A DNA stretch of 64,000 nt from Onchocerca lupi (Eukaryota; Nematoda; Chromadorea; Rhabditida; Onchocercidae), in contig JAOVVO010000055.1 in the NCBI GenBank assembly GCA_028564675.1, forward strand, positions 124,001 through 188,000, in the 5' to 3' direction. Under the pieces are notes generated by a model. It was given only the letters and a program-made list of their open reading frames with translations, searched no databases and was not told the DNA's origin. A program made the translations under genes and the position numbers. Positions 1 through 13,011 of the stretch are shown piece by piece. The number at the start of each line of letters is the position of its first letter. The first letter of the stretch is position 1.

Positions 1-3000
1 CCATACTTTAATTGTCATATCCACACTAGATGTCACAACGTAAGGTAGAGATGGATGGAAATCTGAAACGAAAATCTGTAAGATTAACACATTCTAAATA
101 TTCGTTATTTAATATTGCCTCTAATATTTTTGAAACTTGAGAGAAATAACATGCAATGAAAATATATACAAAAAAAGACAACACCAACTAAATGAAGAAC
201 CTCACTCACGACACGCTCGGAAGCTTCAGAAAACTCTGCTTGAATGGATTACATTGAAAGAATGACCCAGCAAGTTAGCAAGATGGTTAATTTCTTGAAT
301 TTGTCAAACAAATTCTCAGACTTTCAGAAAAAATGAAAAATGAATATGATATATGATTTTTCATAATGTCAAATATAAATAACACAAACCAAGCGAACTG
401 ACGAAGTGCTTATGAGCATCCAGTGTCTTGGTACAACGCTTCTGTGCAATTGCCCATATACGTAGTGTTTTATCATCTGCAACTGAAAGCAGATATTTAC
501 CAGCCGGATGAAATCGCAATCCACGGACCCAGTTATCGTGACCAATCTGAAAACGACGCCATTCTATACATTTCAGATGGCTAATTGACCACAGGGAAAA
601 TAAATTCATTTCTAATTTTATTTATTATAGAAGAAATCGATTTTTGTTGGTTTTGAACTTATTTCATAGCTTTGCTGATCATTTTTGACTTTTATTAAAA
701 TTCATTGATAAGACAGCAAAAACATGATTTACGCGCTAGTGTCATCACTATGCTGAAGAGTTCAATAGATTTTGCAGACTCCATCCATTTGCTGATTACG
801 TCGCGGTAATTCTGATAGTTCCATTAAGTTTTTCAATACGGAATAATGTATTTGCTGCTTGCTCAAACTTCTAGAAAATACATTTTGTTGTGGTGCAGAA
901 GAAAATAATTAATTAAAAACTTGCCAGAGTAAATAAACAACATCCAGCATTAATATCAAAAAACTTGATCGTTTTGTCACGAGAACCAGAGACAAGAATC
1001 GGTCCCAATTTCGGTGCAACCATACTATCATTTTTCTTTGCATCACCATTCATTTGCACTGAAAAATAGTTTCTTTTCTAAAAAATTTGAATTCTTGATA
1101 CTTATAATTGGCTCGCTGCGTTATGATCTGGTAATCAACATACTCATGCATCTATTTAAGCAGTTTGAAAATGAAAACAGTGAAGGAAAAATGATTGGAG
1201 AGACAGACAAACAGAACCTAGAATTGGAGGAAACTGTGGGATTTCCGCAACGCTGGGAATGATAATATTTTAAACTAAGAATAACGTTCTATATTTGGAA
1301 TCAAAAAAAAAAAGGGCTAACAGAAGGAAAAATTAAAGTAATATAAATTAAGAATAGAAACCTACAAACATGATCTTGTTCAGCTTCAGCGACATAACGA
1401 AGAGTCTTGTCAGGTGCCCATTGAATACACTCAACAACGTGTTCGTGATCATGGAATCGCATTTTATATTCTTTTGATATAGTATTCCATACGCAAATTG
1501 TCTACAATAAAAAATTTTTTAAAGAAAACATATAAAAGAACGAATATATAGAAAGCAGAGCTGGTTCACTATTCCTTTTCTTTTTTTTTTTTTCAAGTGT
1601 GAGATATCGAAGAAACTCTAATACTGACTCTGTGAAGAATTCTTTTTGCAAAAAACTAAAATTACCTGGTCATTACTACAGGACGCAAACATATTTCCAT
1701 CGTGATGCACACGTACCATTCGTACCCATTCATTATGGCCTGAAAATGTTCGGACACAATAACCCGATGCTACTTCCCACATTTTCACCAAATGATCTCG
1801 TGAAGCAGATAGTAAATGATCACCTGAAAATAAAAAACTTAATTTAACTTCATTAATTTTTTCCGTCAAAAGAATTCATTCTAACTTTTATTTACATCTC
1901 ACATCCTTTTAAATCCAATCCCTACAAAATAAGGATCACCAGTATAAAATTAAGTAATGATGACCAAAAAATTGAAAATTAAATAATGATGGACCGGTAC
2001 AAAATTCTTTAAACTGGCTATTGTGACAATGCATTTCCTTCTCTTTGCTTATTCCATTAAAAAAAAAGAAAAGAAGGGAGGAAGGTTATTTCATATAGAA
2101 AAATATCTATATAAGAGCATATAAAATACTCATATAGATATTTTTTATATGAATAGAAATATTAAATTGAGAAAAAAATTTTTTCACAGAATAATTATAC
2201 ATGGGGAAGATAATGACACATTTCTCTTTTAGTCCTTCGAATAAAAGATGAAATTTATAATCCAACTAAATTAAAAGTAAATAAGAATACCAGAAGGCAA
2301 GAATGCAATTGATGAAATATTATGATCGTGCCCTTTAAGTGTTTTCATACAATCAAATGTTTGTACGAATTCCCATATTTTGATTGTCATGTCGGCAGAG
2401 CATGATGCTAAAAAAGAATTTAATAAGTCGAGAAATTAGTCTTTAATTATCTCCAGATGTAAAACAACTTATAAAAATATAAAGATATATTTTTATATTG
2501 AATAATATATCGGAATCAATAATAAATGTTTTGGATTATTTATTAATGATATTGATTATCAATAATAAGTAATCCAAAACAAGAAAACTGGCTTGATTTA
2601 TGCTAACATGTATCGCTCGATTTTTGGGTCGGTAACAGATTATCAGTATTTTCGTAAATTATTGAATTTTGAAACAAAATATTTCAGTATCACTAACAAT
2701 TCTACTACCTTCAGAAAAAAGAACATGAATGAGCATAATCGGAAAAATTTATAACCTTGAAACAATTTAAAAAAAAAAAGCTTGAAAAGCCAATTGTTTT
2801 GGTGTGTTTCATCTAAATGATCAGCAAAATTGATCTTACCTAACAATTTTCCACTATTATCAAATGCAAGATCCTGTACGGCATCAGTGTGTCCTTTTAA
2901 TGATCGTTCGAAATCACCCGTTTCGAAATCCCAAACCTACAGAAAGTTAATTCAGTTTAGTCATCCCAATAAAGGACAAAACTATGAATAAAGTAAACTC

Positions 3001-4168
3001 TTGCAAGCCACACAAAATCTAAAAGTAAATCTTAAATTGACTACTCAACTCATATAAACTCACTCACTCACTAGCTAAACTCATAAATTTATATACTCAT
3101 ATAAATAAAATTAATGATTAATTATGCAAAGAAATATATCAAGAACTTACCTTAATTGTTGAATCTTCACTAGAGGATGCAATTATGCTATAGACAGGAT
3201 GAAATATGACTCGGGTAATTGGCGAACGATGACCATTTAAACAAAATTTTTCAGGCGGTCGTGGGATCCATTCACCTGGTTGCCGTTTTTCTCTGAAGAT
3301 AGGAAAACTTTCTTTAGCAAGTAGTAAGTATTAAAGAGTAAAGTCTTGATAAGGTAAAACAATTGTGAACATATAAATAAACCTTCGCATAAGATTTCAG
3401 AACAACTGTTATCAGAAGGTTCATTTCAGAATTGATTTTAGAAATCAAATAACTATTAACTTTTATCCTCTCAGACTGTTTCAGCATTAAAAATGAAGTT
3501 ATTGCAACCTTGTTGGTGCTCCATGTACGTATTCTCGCTCAGCTTCTTGTAGCTTTGCTTCCAAATCCATAACTTTTTTCTGCAAACGGACTACTGATGT
3601 CCATTTCTTTTCCAGCAAACCCATTACTTTTTTATCGTCATTTTCCATCTGAAAATCTTTCAAGATTTGAAACATGTGGAGTTACAATTTCCAAATGATT
3701 GCATTATCAAGAATTTACATAATATTCTTCTCATTCTAGTCAATGGCGAAGAAAAACTAACCAAGCCTGTTTCTCGTCTGAAAGCATCGAATGATTCATT
3801 ATAACCGTATGACTGGAGATAATCAGCAATTGCACGGTTTCTGGAAAACATAAATTTCATAAAAATATTCGATCTGAATCTTCGAAAAAAGCATAGCATT
3901 GTAAACCATACGATTTTTTCACTGAGTTAGCCATAACCGGCAAATAGTACAGGTGAAAAAAAAAAAAAAAAAAAAAAAAACTAGAATTATCAAGCATATA
4001 TGAACAAAGAAAAAAAAAACAATTAGATGATCAGATGGCTTGACAACCATTAACATATCGTACAAAAAACTTTTGCAAAGTTATTTAAGTAAAAAATAGA
4101 AAAACATTTTAAAAAATTATCTTTACATACAATTCATCGCGCTGTTTTTCCGACAAATTCATTTTCAT
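1..4168 (-). CDS. lis-1: LIS-1 (PAFAH1B1) WD40 dynein regulator, 3' end cut by window edge
   Basis: LIS1 binds cytoplasmic dynein and NudE/NudEL and is needed for nuclear migration, spindle positioning and axonal transport. The start is ATG 4168 or in-frame ATG 4162 (MNLSEKQRDEL). Exon 2 (3762-3840) supplies the LisH motif NRAIADYLQSYGYNESFDAF. Exon 3 (3509-3648) is the coiled coil (MENDDKKVMGLLEKKW, then EAKLQEAEREY). Exon 4 (about 3151-3294) opens the first WD repeat (LNGHRSPITRVIFHP). Exons near 2840-2936, 2290-2407, 1640-1830, 1366-1500, 897-1019, 397-547 and 1-70 carry the remaining WD repeats (GHDNWVRGLRFHPAGKYL, LVSGSRDKTIKFFD, GHNEWVRMVRVHHDGNMF). The last exon reads YVVTSSVDMTIKVW at the window edge, so only the final few residues and the stop are missing. 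Phases at the first splice sites agree with the family alignment. No frameshift or premature stop was seen. Confidence 0.95.
2528..2580. repeat. Imperfect inverted repeat in a lis-1 intron
   Basis: GTTTTGGATTATTTATTAAT (from 2528) pairs with ATAATAAGTAATCCAAAAC (to 2580) with a few mismatches, giving a ~20-bp stem within an intron of lis-1. Confidence 0.6.
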
Positions 4169-6804
4169 TGTTGCAAATCGCTCTATTCCTTGAATAAAAC
4201 CAATGATTGCAGTTTGATGAGAATTTAACTCAAAGAAAAATTATAACGGGATTTAGTAGTACGTCGGAATGAAATATAATCAGAAAGCGAGCACTACGCA
4301 GTTGTAGCTATTGATGTTATCAAAGAAACAGAATCAATATTCGATCGTTAATCTGAAAAAAATAAAAATCCTACGAAATTTTTTTTTAATTTCAACATTG
4401 AATAGCGCTTTGAAATGCTCTGAAAGATAATAGGCAATGCCAAGAATTAAGGAAGAATGAATGATAATGGGACCAGAAGAGAAAATGAAGCTAATAATGT
4501 CTGAAAAAGCTCGAGTTCTGCCAATATAAGTGCGAAATATAAACAAATTGTAGACCAAGCTTAATAATGACAATGAATGCAACGAAAAAGATAGAAAATG
4601 AAAAGATGGAAAGCATGCCATCTTATTCCATTCCAATTAATTTGTTTCACCAGCACGTCTCGACATACATACAAACATGCAGACATAGATAATATAGACA
4701 TTACTATTCTCGCATCGACTATTAAACGAGAACAAAGGAAATCTGTTCTAAAAACATTAGAAATTCACGAATAAATACCGCTAATAAGACTTTGTCGTAA
4801 TCAAACTTGCAAAATATAAAATTTTCAATGATATTTCAGGCTTGTCCCCCAAAAATATCAGGCTTCGCGGGTAGAGATGATTTATTTTAACTTCCAGAGA
4901 TTATGAAGAGCTTCTTGATTAAACTTGTATGACTGCAGTTAAGTGGAATTAATGTTTTAACAATTATATTTTCTTCTTCCTAATCCACTTATTTCGGTTT
5001 CAGTTAACTGTATGACTCTCATTTAATCCCATACATAAAACCTAACCTTCGATTAGCTTACATTTTTTGCAAAACAAGACGATCTTCTTCAGTTTTTCAA
5101 GATTTCATCTGGTATGGTATTACAATAAATCAACTATATGAGTGAAAATGAAAAAGATATTAAAAACCATTTACGATGAAAACCTGAAAGTAACGTTTGT
5201 GAACTCGAAACGTATACATCAACTTTGAATTATAAGCTCGTAAAAAACGTAAAGTTATAAAACAGTTGTTATTGGGTAGTTCAATAAGATTAGAAAGAAA
5301 ATTGACTGCGTGTAGCAAAGCAAACAAATGAACGGTCTATATTATATTCCAAAACATCTTACAATTCCTGTCAATGTATTTCACATCCTATTCATCTCAG
5401 CAGAATACAAAAATTCTTTTTAATATTAAAATATAAATATTTCAATTTGACATATCAAAATGCTTCAAATAACATGAAAAAGAAACTTACTTCCATCCAT
5501 TTCAACAAATTTTAAGCGAAATATTTCGTCCTCACTATCTTGTCAACAATTATTTCAGCAAGAAAACGAAACTTGAATAGAAAAAATGCCGCAGATTACA
5601 GACTGATGCTCCTTTCATTTCAAAATTAAATTTTTAAAATTGCCAAATCGAGAAAAATTTGTTCAAAATTTTATTAAAATCAATACATTTGAAGTCTACG
5701 AGTTTTTTATTTTCAAGAAGCAATAGTATTTATCAATATTTGCTTTTCCCTAATCTTTCCGTAAAGAAAGATTAACTCCAAAGGAGAAAAGAGGAAAAAA
5801 TAATCCAACTTTTTTAATCAATTCGAGATAATGATTCACAAAATTCTTGAATTTTTGAATTTCTTTCATTTTTGAATGAAAAAAGAGTTGAATGAAGGAC
5901 TAAGCTAACTGATTATAAAAATAACTTAAAAGGAAGAAACTGAATATCCTAATCATTTAACAAGCTTTGACTTTGATATTCGTTTTCAAGAAAATATAAA
6001 TGAAAGGAAAAGAAAAAACTCTCTTGCAACTCAAAATAATAATAAAAAAAAAAAAGAGAAAAAATGGAAAAATCGGACATAAACTATAGAATGATTTTTC
6101 AGAATTAATCAATTACCATTGTCACCAATATCGACAAATAGAAGAGATTTAAACTCACAGTTCTATTGCTTAAACGTTACGATGTCTCAGTATATTTTTT
6201 TGTATAATTAATTGTTGATTAGTAGGTTTATGAATTCTTTTTTATAATAAGGTAGGATAAGTTAAAAGTCTGTGAGATTCATATTTTCGAGGTGGATCTG
6301 TAAATAAAATTAAATTCCCATAAGCGAATAAATTTAAAATATAAAGTATGTTTTTAAAAAAGAAACATATTTAAATTCAGCTACTTTCTGTGAATAATCA
6401 ATTTGCTCTAATCCATTCGTAAATATACTTCTATATAAATTATTTATAATATCAAAATTTTTATATCAATATTTATGATACCAAACTAACAAACTATTAG
6501 CAGCCATTACCCTACTATTCAATGCACTTTCCAAATATTCCTGCACAGCTTGTTCCAGTAATGCTAGTTGACTATATATATTCCATTGTGTTTCCATACA
6601 TCATGTTATCATCTGATATTCGAGCAATCTCCAATTCGATAACTTTAGGGAAAACTGCAAGTATCTATAAATACACTTTTAATTAACATGTCAAATGATG
6701 TCAGAGCTTTCAATAAATTTTATTAAATATGTATTCGGCCCTTTTTTCAATAGTGCGCTGCTAAATAGATTTATAATCCTTTTTTCTGTTCAAGCATTTT
6801 ACAC

Positions 6805-6856
<52 letters not shown>

Positions 6857-8134
6857 AAGAAATTGCATATGCATTATACACAAAAATATAGGCATAAAAG
6901 TACATACATACTAGAAAACAATCTAAATCATTTTAATAATTCCACTTATTTTTTCATTACCTCTGAATATGATTATAATCACAAGTATGATTTTTGCTTT
7001 TTTATATTAAAAAACCAGGCAATTTTCAGAAAAAAATTTCAATGCATGCTTCAAATATTTCAGTTATCATTAATGCTCTGCCAAACAAATGGATTAACCA
7101 GAATTCTGAACTGAAAATGAATGGCGAATATGAAGATCAGCAAAAAAGATAAAATATATCAAAAATAAAAGAAGACCGAATAATTTCATTTAGCTTATGA
7201 CAAATTGGACCTTCCTGCATCGATATTCAATGAATCCATCTAAATTTTACTCGGAATATCAAATTATCTTTCACTTGTCATTTAAAATGCACCTAGAAAA
7301 GCCAAAAACATAGCAATCATAAAAAAAATGGACGGAAATTACGAACTGGATTTAATGGAGATAAAAAAAAAAAGAAAAAAAACAATTTTTGGAAAATAAA
7401 AAAGGAAAAATTTCTCATAAAAGACATTCTTCCTGATCTTTGCCTTTAGGTTAAATTTTTTGGAAGAATGTCTTATATGAGAAGTTTTTTCTTTCCCTTT
7501 ATGAAAAATTAGTTTGCTGAAAGATTTTAAACATAGGGGAGATGTAAGGACAATTTTAAGCAGTTTGTATAGATATTCGGGAGGATTCATGCAATCGAAT
7601 AAAACGATTTCAGCGATTTCTATCGCAGTTTTCCTCCAGACGGTCATGGCGAATCTTTGATCGAATCTGTCGTTGTGTTATCGTCAACGAAATAATACAT
7701 CACATTAATTCATCGGGCATTCACTTAATGAATCGAACATATTTGACAATATCCGAAATTACATGTATATAATACATACATATATATCGATTATATATAT
7801 AACTTTTCAGGTATTTGAAAAGTGAAGAATGTCAGCAGGATTCTAACCCACTGCAAATCCTTATTCCTTCCTTTTATCAAAATTCTTCAGTCCTCATTCT
7901 CGGCATATTTCATTCAAATGAGACGATCACGACGAAAATGATAGAAAGATAAAGTGTAGTCTGAACATATCGAGAAAAATGTCAAGAAGAATAGGCGGAA
8001 AAGGAAGCGGAGATAGAGAAAGGGTTGATTTCGATGATATCGGGAAGTTTGGATGCCACCAGCAGTACATACTTCTATCATACAACTGCAGTAGCTCACA
8101 CTTTTCCCTTTGCCCACCCTTCCTTCCATTCTCT
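4169..8134. other. Intergenic/5' region upstream of lis-1, no supported gene
   Basis: AT-rich, stop-dense in all frames, with many A/T runs. I see no conserved domain. It could hold lis-1 promoter or 5' UTR exons, but no specific element is recognisable. The uninterrupted A tract at 6809-6854 is listed separately. Confidence 0.5.
6809..6854. repeat. Poly(A) homopolymer, 46 bases
   Basis: An uninterrupted run of 46 A residues followed by GAAAGAAA. It may be a microsatellite or the tail of an old retroposed sequence. The exact length in an assembly is prone to sequencing error. No recognisable retroposed gene lies just upstream. Confidence 0.85.
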
Positions 8135-8416
8135 CTATGCTGACTGACTGGTAACTAACCGTGTATTAAATTGAAAAATTCGTTTGTTGAACCCCTCGGG
8201 AGCCACAGCTGGTAACGACACATCACAACACATTCTCTTTTCTGCTTCCTTCACTCTTTTCCTCTTCTCCAGTACTGGCTGATATGCAAGCAAAACAAGT
8301 GACAACAATGGTGACAATAACATGGGAACATATACCACGATAAGTTTCAACCACCAGCTATAGTCACAAGTTGCAACTGACAGTAAATTAAAGCGATGTA
8401 TTAATTGTAGCTGCAT
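8135..8416 (-). CDS. Hypothetical short membrane-protein ORF
   Basis: An uninterrupted 93-codon ORF starts at ATG 8416 and ends in TAG. It contains one clear hydrophobic segment at about residues 23-47 (LKLIVVYVPMLLSPLLSLVL), followed by a highly charged stretch (EKRKRVKEAEKRM) and a polar tail. This order (short N-terminus, one membrane helix, positive stop-transfer) would fit a small single-pass protein or the first exon of a larger one. I do not recognise the family. The local composition is less AT-rich than the flanks, which slightly favours coding. No neighbouring exon was found that extends it. A chance ORF remains quite possible. Confidence 0.3.
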   Translation of the reverse strand: MQLQLIHRFNLLSVATCDYSWWLKLIVVYVPMLLSPLLSLVLLAYQPVLEKRKRVKEAEKRMCCDVSLPAVAPEGFNKRIFQFNTRLVTSQSA

Positions 8417-8933
8417 AGTAGATTTTGTCACCAAATAATGTATTCTCTCAACTCAATTAGCAATTAAACCATTAAATGATCACACTCATGACACTGGTAG
8501 TGACAGTAATATTGATCCATTATCACAACCAATATGACAAGTACTATCACTTGATAATGCATACAAAGATGTTTTCTAAACTTATTCCATGTTACATAAT
8601 GTTAAAATAACTTATCATGGACCACTGCAACTATGAAGAAAATGCATTTCACAATTTATTTCATTTCTTATAGAATTCATTGCACAAACCCATTATTTAG
8701 CAGTAAATAACCAATTAGTCCTTTACATAAAATGCTCAACTCACTTAGTGGATGAACGAATTAAGAAAAAAAATTCATCATCAATTGTTGATATAAAAAA
8801 ACTGAGGTATTTCATGGAATATACATCATAGTGTATCAATGTACTTAGCGGCACGCTTTCACCATTTGCATTGTGCTATATAAGTGAAACAGTCAATTTT
8901 TCAAAATTACTTAATCCTGTTTATTTAAAAAAA

Positions 8934-9005
8934 CTAGCAGTTATGGATTAACTGTTCAATTTCGACAGATGCACCATCATAATGCTTTCTGAACCAATTC
9001 AGATT
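8934..9005 (-). other. Possible orphan terminal exon
   Basis: On the minus strand a TTTTACATTGCAG acceptor is followed by 23 codons with balanced, coding-like composition (NLNWFRKHYDGASVEIEQLI) and a TAG stop. I could not find the exons that should precede it between 9.0 and 13.0 kb, so it may be a remnant or a chance match. Confidence 0.2.
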
Positions 9006-10070
9006 CTGCAATGTAAAAAATACGATTAGTATTACAAGAGTAACATAAGGATACCTGCAAAACTCAATTATACTATTCCTTCCAACGAAAAGAATAGTAT
9101 AATACTAAATTACGTAAATGGCTAAAGGACAATAAGAAAAAGGTAAAAAAAAAAAAACAATAAGTCTCATTCCCACAAAGCTATCTAAGAAAAATGTAAA
9201 TATATATTGCTTTCCTCTTCCACTAACGCACGGCCATTATCTATGGATATTATATTCCGTTCACAAAACAAATTATTAAAACAATAATTGTTTTTTGTCT
9301 TTTAGATATTTTACCAAACAAAATAAAGCGAAATATTTGCACGAGAGGTATGCTTAATTTTTCTCTTAAACAATCTTGCGGAAAATAAACTTCTAATTCA
9401 ATCCCAATAATGGTTATTCAATTTATAAATAGTCATTTAAGGCAGCTAGAAAAAAATGCTGCAGACAAAATTGCTTTTGAGTAACATAATGGAATAGAAT
9501 ATCGCTACTAAAAAAGTCCTTATTAACTGCTTTAATCTAACAAAATTTCAATTCCTAATTATTCATCAAAAAATTAGTTGCAAAAAATATTGCTGTTAAA
9601 GGAATTATTGAATTGTTCCATTTACGAATGCCGCTTGTTCATTAAAAAGCTGTTCAACTACTCAAATATCATTATCTATTCATCGCTCAATCTTGAGTTT
9701 CTCAATGAAATGGATGTCCCATTTGTTCCATTTCTTATTGAAAAAGAAAGAAAGACAGAAATTTAACAGCGCAATTATATTCCTCATGGCACATCTTTAA
9801 ACAGTTCTCACATAAGATTCATAAAACTTCTTTCTCCCATTTGAAAAAAAAAAAAAGAAAAAGAGGAAAAGATCAGACCTCATGAGATTACAAAAGAAGT
9901 ATACCATAATAAAACCAATGGTCCTCTAAAGTGAATCTAACAAAAATTGTAAACTAAATTACATTTATTCCTTTGTCCGCACAATTGATATCTAGAAACA
10001 TTTATAAAATTTCTGAAACTTCCTTTCTTGGAAAAATACGAATGCCATGGTTTACTAGCCATTAAAAAAA

Positions 10071-10600
10071 GTGAGGCCTACTATCTCACTTTTATCACAC
10101 AAAAAGTCGAAAAGAGTGAGAAACTATTTTGAAAAAAATAAAGACACAGAAATAAGCGCTAATCCGTTAAAGCCAATCAGTCGACCCGAGAAAAGAAAGC
10201 AAATTATAGCAGTACAAAAACACCCAAAAAAGACAAAGAAAAAACGAGGAGAAACTATAATTAACGCAGCCAGTTTATTTTTCTCGTGAAATGCTTTTAT
10301 CTCTTAGTTGCAGAAATATTTCTGTTTATGCTAACACGAATGTTGAGTGTTGGATACGGTTCTGGATAGGAAGTTTAACAAGTTGTGTTTTTATGCATTT
10401 CAGTCGAAACTCAGTTACTAAATTGAAAACGAAACTTTCAGAATTCAGTGGAAAATCAGTTTACCAAATAATCCATCAATCGCTCTGCGATTAAAATGTA
10501 CTTGCTGTTATCCGAGTTTCCTTGTTCTTATCGTCGATCGCGTATGAACATGTATATCCATAATTCGCTTCAAAAAAAAAAAAAAAAAAAAAAAAAAAAC
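10071..10600 (+). other. Chain of three abutting ORFs in three frames ending in an A tract
   Basis: Three + strand ORFs follow one another with one-base gaps in three different frames: 10071-10289 (lysine-rich, e.g. KKSKRVRNYFEKNKDTEI; begins with GTG, no ATG), 10291-10494 (ATG, ends SVYQIIHQSLCD) and 10496 onward (ATG, MYLLLSEFPCSYRRSRMN). A run of about 29 A bases begins at 10571. This could be a frameshifted relic of a longer coding sequence, or a retroposed cDNA with its poly(A) tail. No protein family is recognisable, so chance cannot be excluded. Confidence 0.25.
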
Positions 10601-11135
10601 AAAAGAAACTTATTAGAACATAAATTATTTTGCACATGTTTATCTTTTAATGTAGCTATAATATATTTCAAAAAATCAAACATTGAAAAAAAAAGTATAT
10701 TCTTATTATTACCATGAATCCTTAATATGACAGATCTGTTCTAATTTAATAAATGCAACGAAATTCCGTTAAATATCAAAATAAATAGATTAATGAAAAT
10801 ACAAAATTTACATGATGAATGAAGTATACAAACTCAAAAAAAAAAAAAAAAATTCTCTTTCTATTGCAATAAAGCAGTTTTCAAGTAGCATTTCGTCGAA
10901 CATTGCCTGTTTCCCTATCTTTTTTTCACTCCAATCAATTGTCTAGCTGTCGCAAATTCCATTGCCCCTATTTCCTCATTGGATAACCTTTCCAGAGTTA
11001 ATATTGAAGTTTGAAGTACTTTTCAGTTTCCTTTCTACTTCTTCGTCTCTTTTAATCCCTAGTAAAATCCTTATCGATTAAAATCATATTTTTCAAACCT
11101 TTCAATTTCAATTTTTTCTCTATATTTGTTAAAAT

Positions 11136-11210
11136 AGTCTAATCAACAAATGGATTAAAATAATGGGGTTGAATGACTTCCATTATTTTAATCTATTTGT
11201 TGATTAGACT
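11136..11210. repeat. Near-perfect inverted repeat, 31-bp arms with 13-base loop
   Basis: The left arm 11136-11166 (AGTCTAATCAACAAATGGAT...) is the reverse complement of the right arm 11180-11210 with a single mismatch. The 13-base spacer is 11167-11179. The transcript of either strand would fold into a long stable hairpin. It could be a small palindromic transposon footprint, a pre-miRNA-like hairpin or a recent inverted duplication. No gene overlaps it. Confidence 0.85.
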
Positions 11211-13011
11211 GCGACATGTTGATTTCCAACTGCGTAAAAGATGGAGTGATGTCACTAATCGCAAAAACAGTATCGAACGCTAAGAAAGTTCTACTTTTAC
11301 TAATTACTATTCTAAAAAAAATACATATATAATAAAATGAATGAAGAATTGTAATAACTGATTGAATAACTCTTGATCAAAATTCCTGTTAATGACAGAA
11401 ACTAATCATTGCAAAGAAGCAGCAAAAAAGAAAAAGTTATAAAAAATGAGACTTCGAAAGCAATGCTTAACCTGACAAATTGATAAAATTATGCTCTAAC
11501 AAGAAATCAACTTGCCTAGCATGCTCGAGAATAGAGATCATTTCGTCACATAGTTCGCACTGGCTGGCCTAATTCTTAAATGATGGATGATTTCTGCTCG
11601 CAATTCCATCAAAATATTCTCATTAATTCCAGTAAAACAGCATCAGTAACAGCTGATAGTACAAGATCAGTTATGATTTAAGAACAATTGTGCATACATA
11701 CCAACTAAATTTACAAAGAATACTGTATGTTTATGTAAACAAGGACTGCAACGAATGACTTTTGTGACAGGAGAGATCTAAGGGATAAGAACTTCCGCAT
11801 TTGTTCCCATTTTTGATTTCAGATCACTGATTACAATTTTACTTTTCATTCCGTCTCTCTGAACACATGATATTTCATTTTGCTCAGAAATTTCATTTTA
11901 ATGAAGGAGTAATTAAATGTTTCAGAGGATCAAACAATCTCTTTTACGTCACTTTTTAGCTCTTGCAGATGATCACAGTAAAGAATTTTGCAAAAACTCC
12001 TGGTTTATATAAAATTGTATGCAGAATTCCCTTCATTAGAAATGCAAAAATTCCAGTTCTCGAAAAGCTCCTAAGCACTTAAAAAAATACAAATATGTTG
12101 TCATTGCTGTCACAAATGTCATCACCCCTCAACAAACAATGCATAGCATAATTAATTGCAGAAATTTTTTAACTGACGAAAATATATAAAACTGTATGCA
12201 ACCCAGTCTTTCGTCCAATGAGGAAAAGAAACGAAAAATTGACTCCACCGAGAAAAAGGAGTGAGACATTAAATCTTTCTTAAACTAAATTTATCCTCAA
12301 CTACACATATACAACGAAATCATCCATACTTTTTTCATGCATCCGTACCATTTCCTCCATTTTATTGCAGGAAAATATTCAATATGGCAATTCGATAATA
12401 ATATATATTTAATTCAAAATAAATCATATAATCCAAATATTTAACTCACTTCGAAAATTATTTCATAGAATCAATAAACTTTCCATATCCCATTTTCCGA
12501 TTCAATAAAAAATTTTGTTTTTCATTCGCTCTAAAAATCCAATAATATAGACGAAAAAACGAAGTAGTGAAGTGAAGCTAAATGAAACAATTATTAAATA
12601 AAATAGAAATTCAAACAAAATGATTGAAAAAGTAATATATTGAATGTGGGAGAAATTACAAAAAGGACAAACCGACAGTGACTTATAAATATGTACAAAT
12701 GTCTTAAGTACATGGGAAGTTCGATTTCAAAAAAATCTTGAATGATAAAATATAGGATTAAATTGAGTAATTTAAAGAACAATAAAACATTTGAAAAAAT
12801 CACATAAGTATAACAATTGGAACCGAGACTGAATTTTCATTTATTTATTTTTAAATGAATTGAATAAATACAGTTTCGCAGAACATTAATTTTAAATATT
12901 AATTAAATCATGAAATGATGATCTACCCTATTACAAACACATGTTCAAGAAATGCATTTTATGAGATCATTTTCTCAAAGATTTCAAATATGATATGAAC
13001 AAACATGGGCA

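Larger units (their letters stand above)
9006..13011. other. Gene-poor interval downstream of RAD9 gene
   Basis: AT-rich DNA between the 3' end of the RAD9 gene and the region upstream of lis-1. It contains the abutting ORF chain at 10071-10569 followed by an A tract, and the 31-bp inverted repeat at 11136-11210. I see no gene with a recognisable domain in the rest. Confidence 0.5.

Noticed and set aside
6695..7114. 139-codon + ORF containing a long Lys run
   Set aside because: Its length comes from translating the 46-base A tract; the flanks show no coding pattern or domain.
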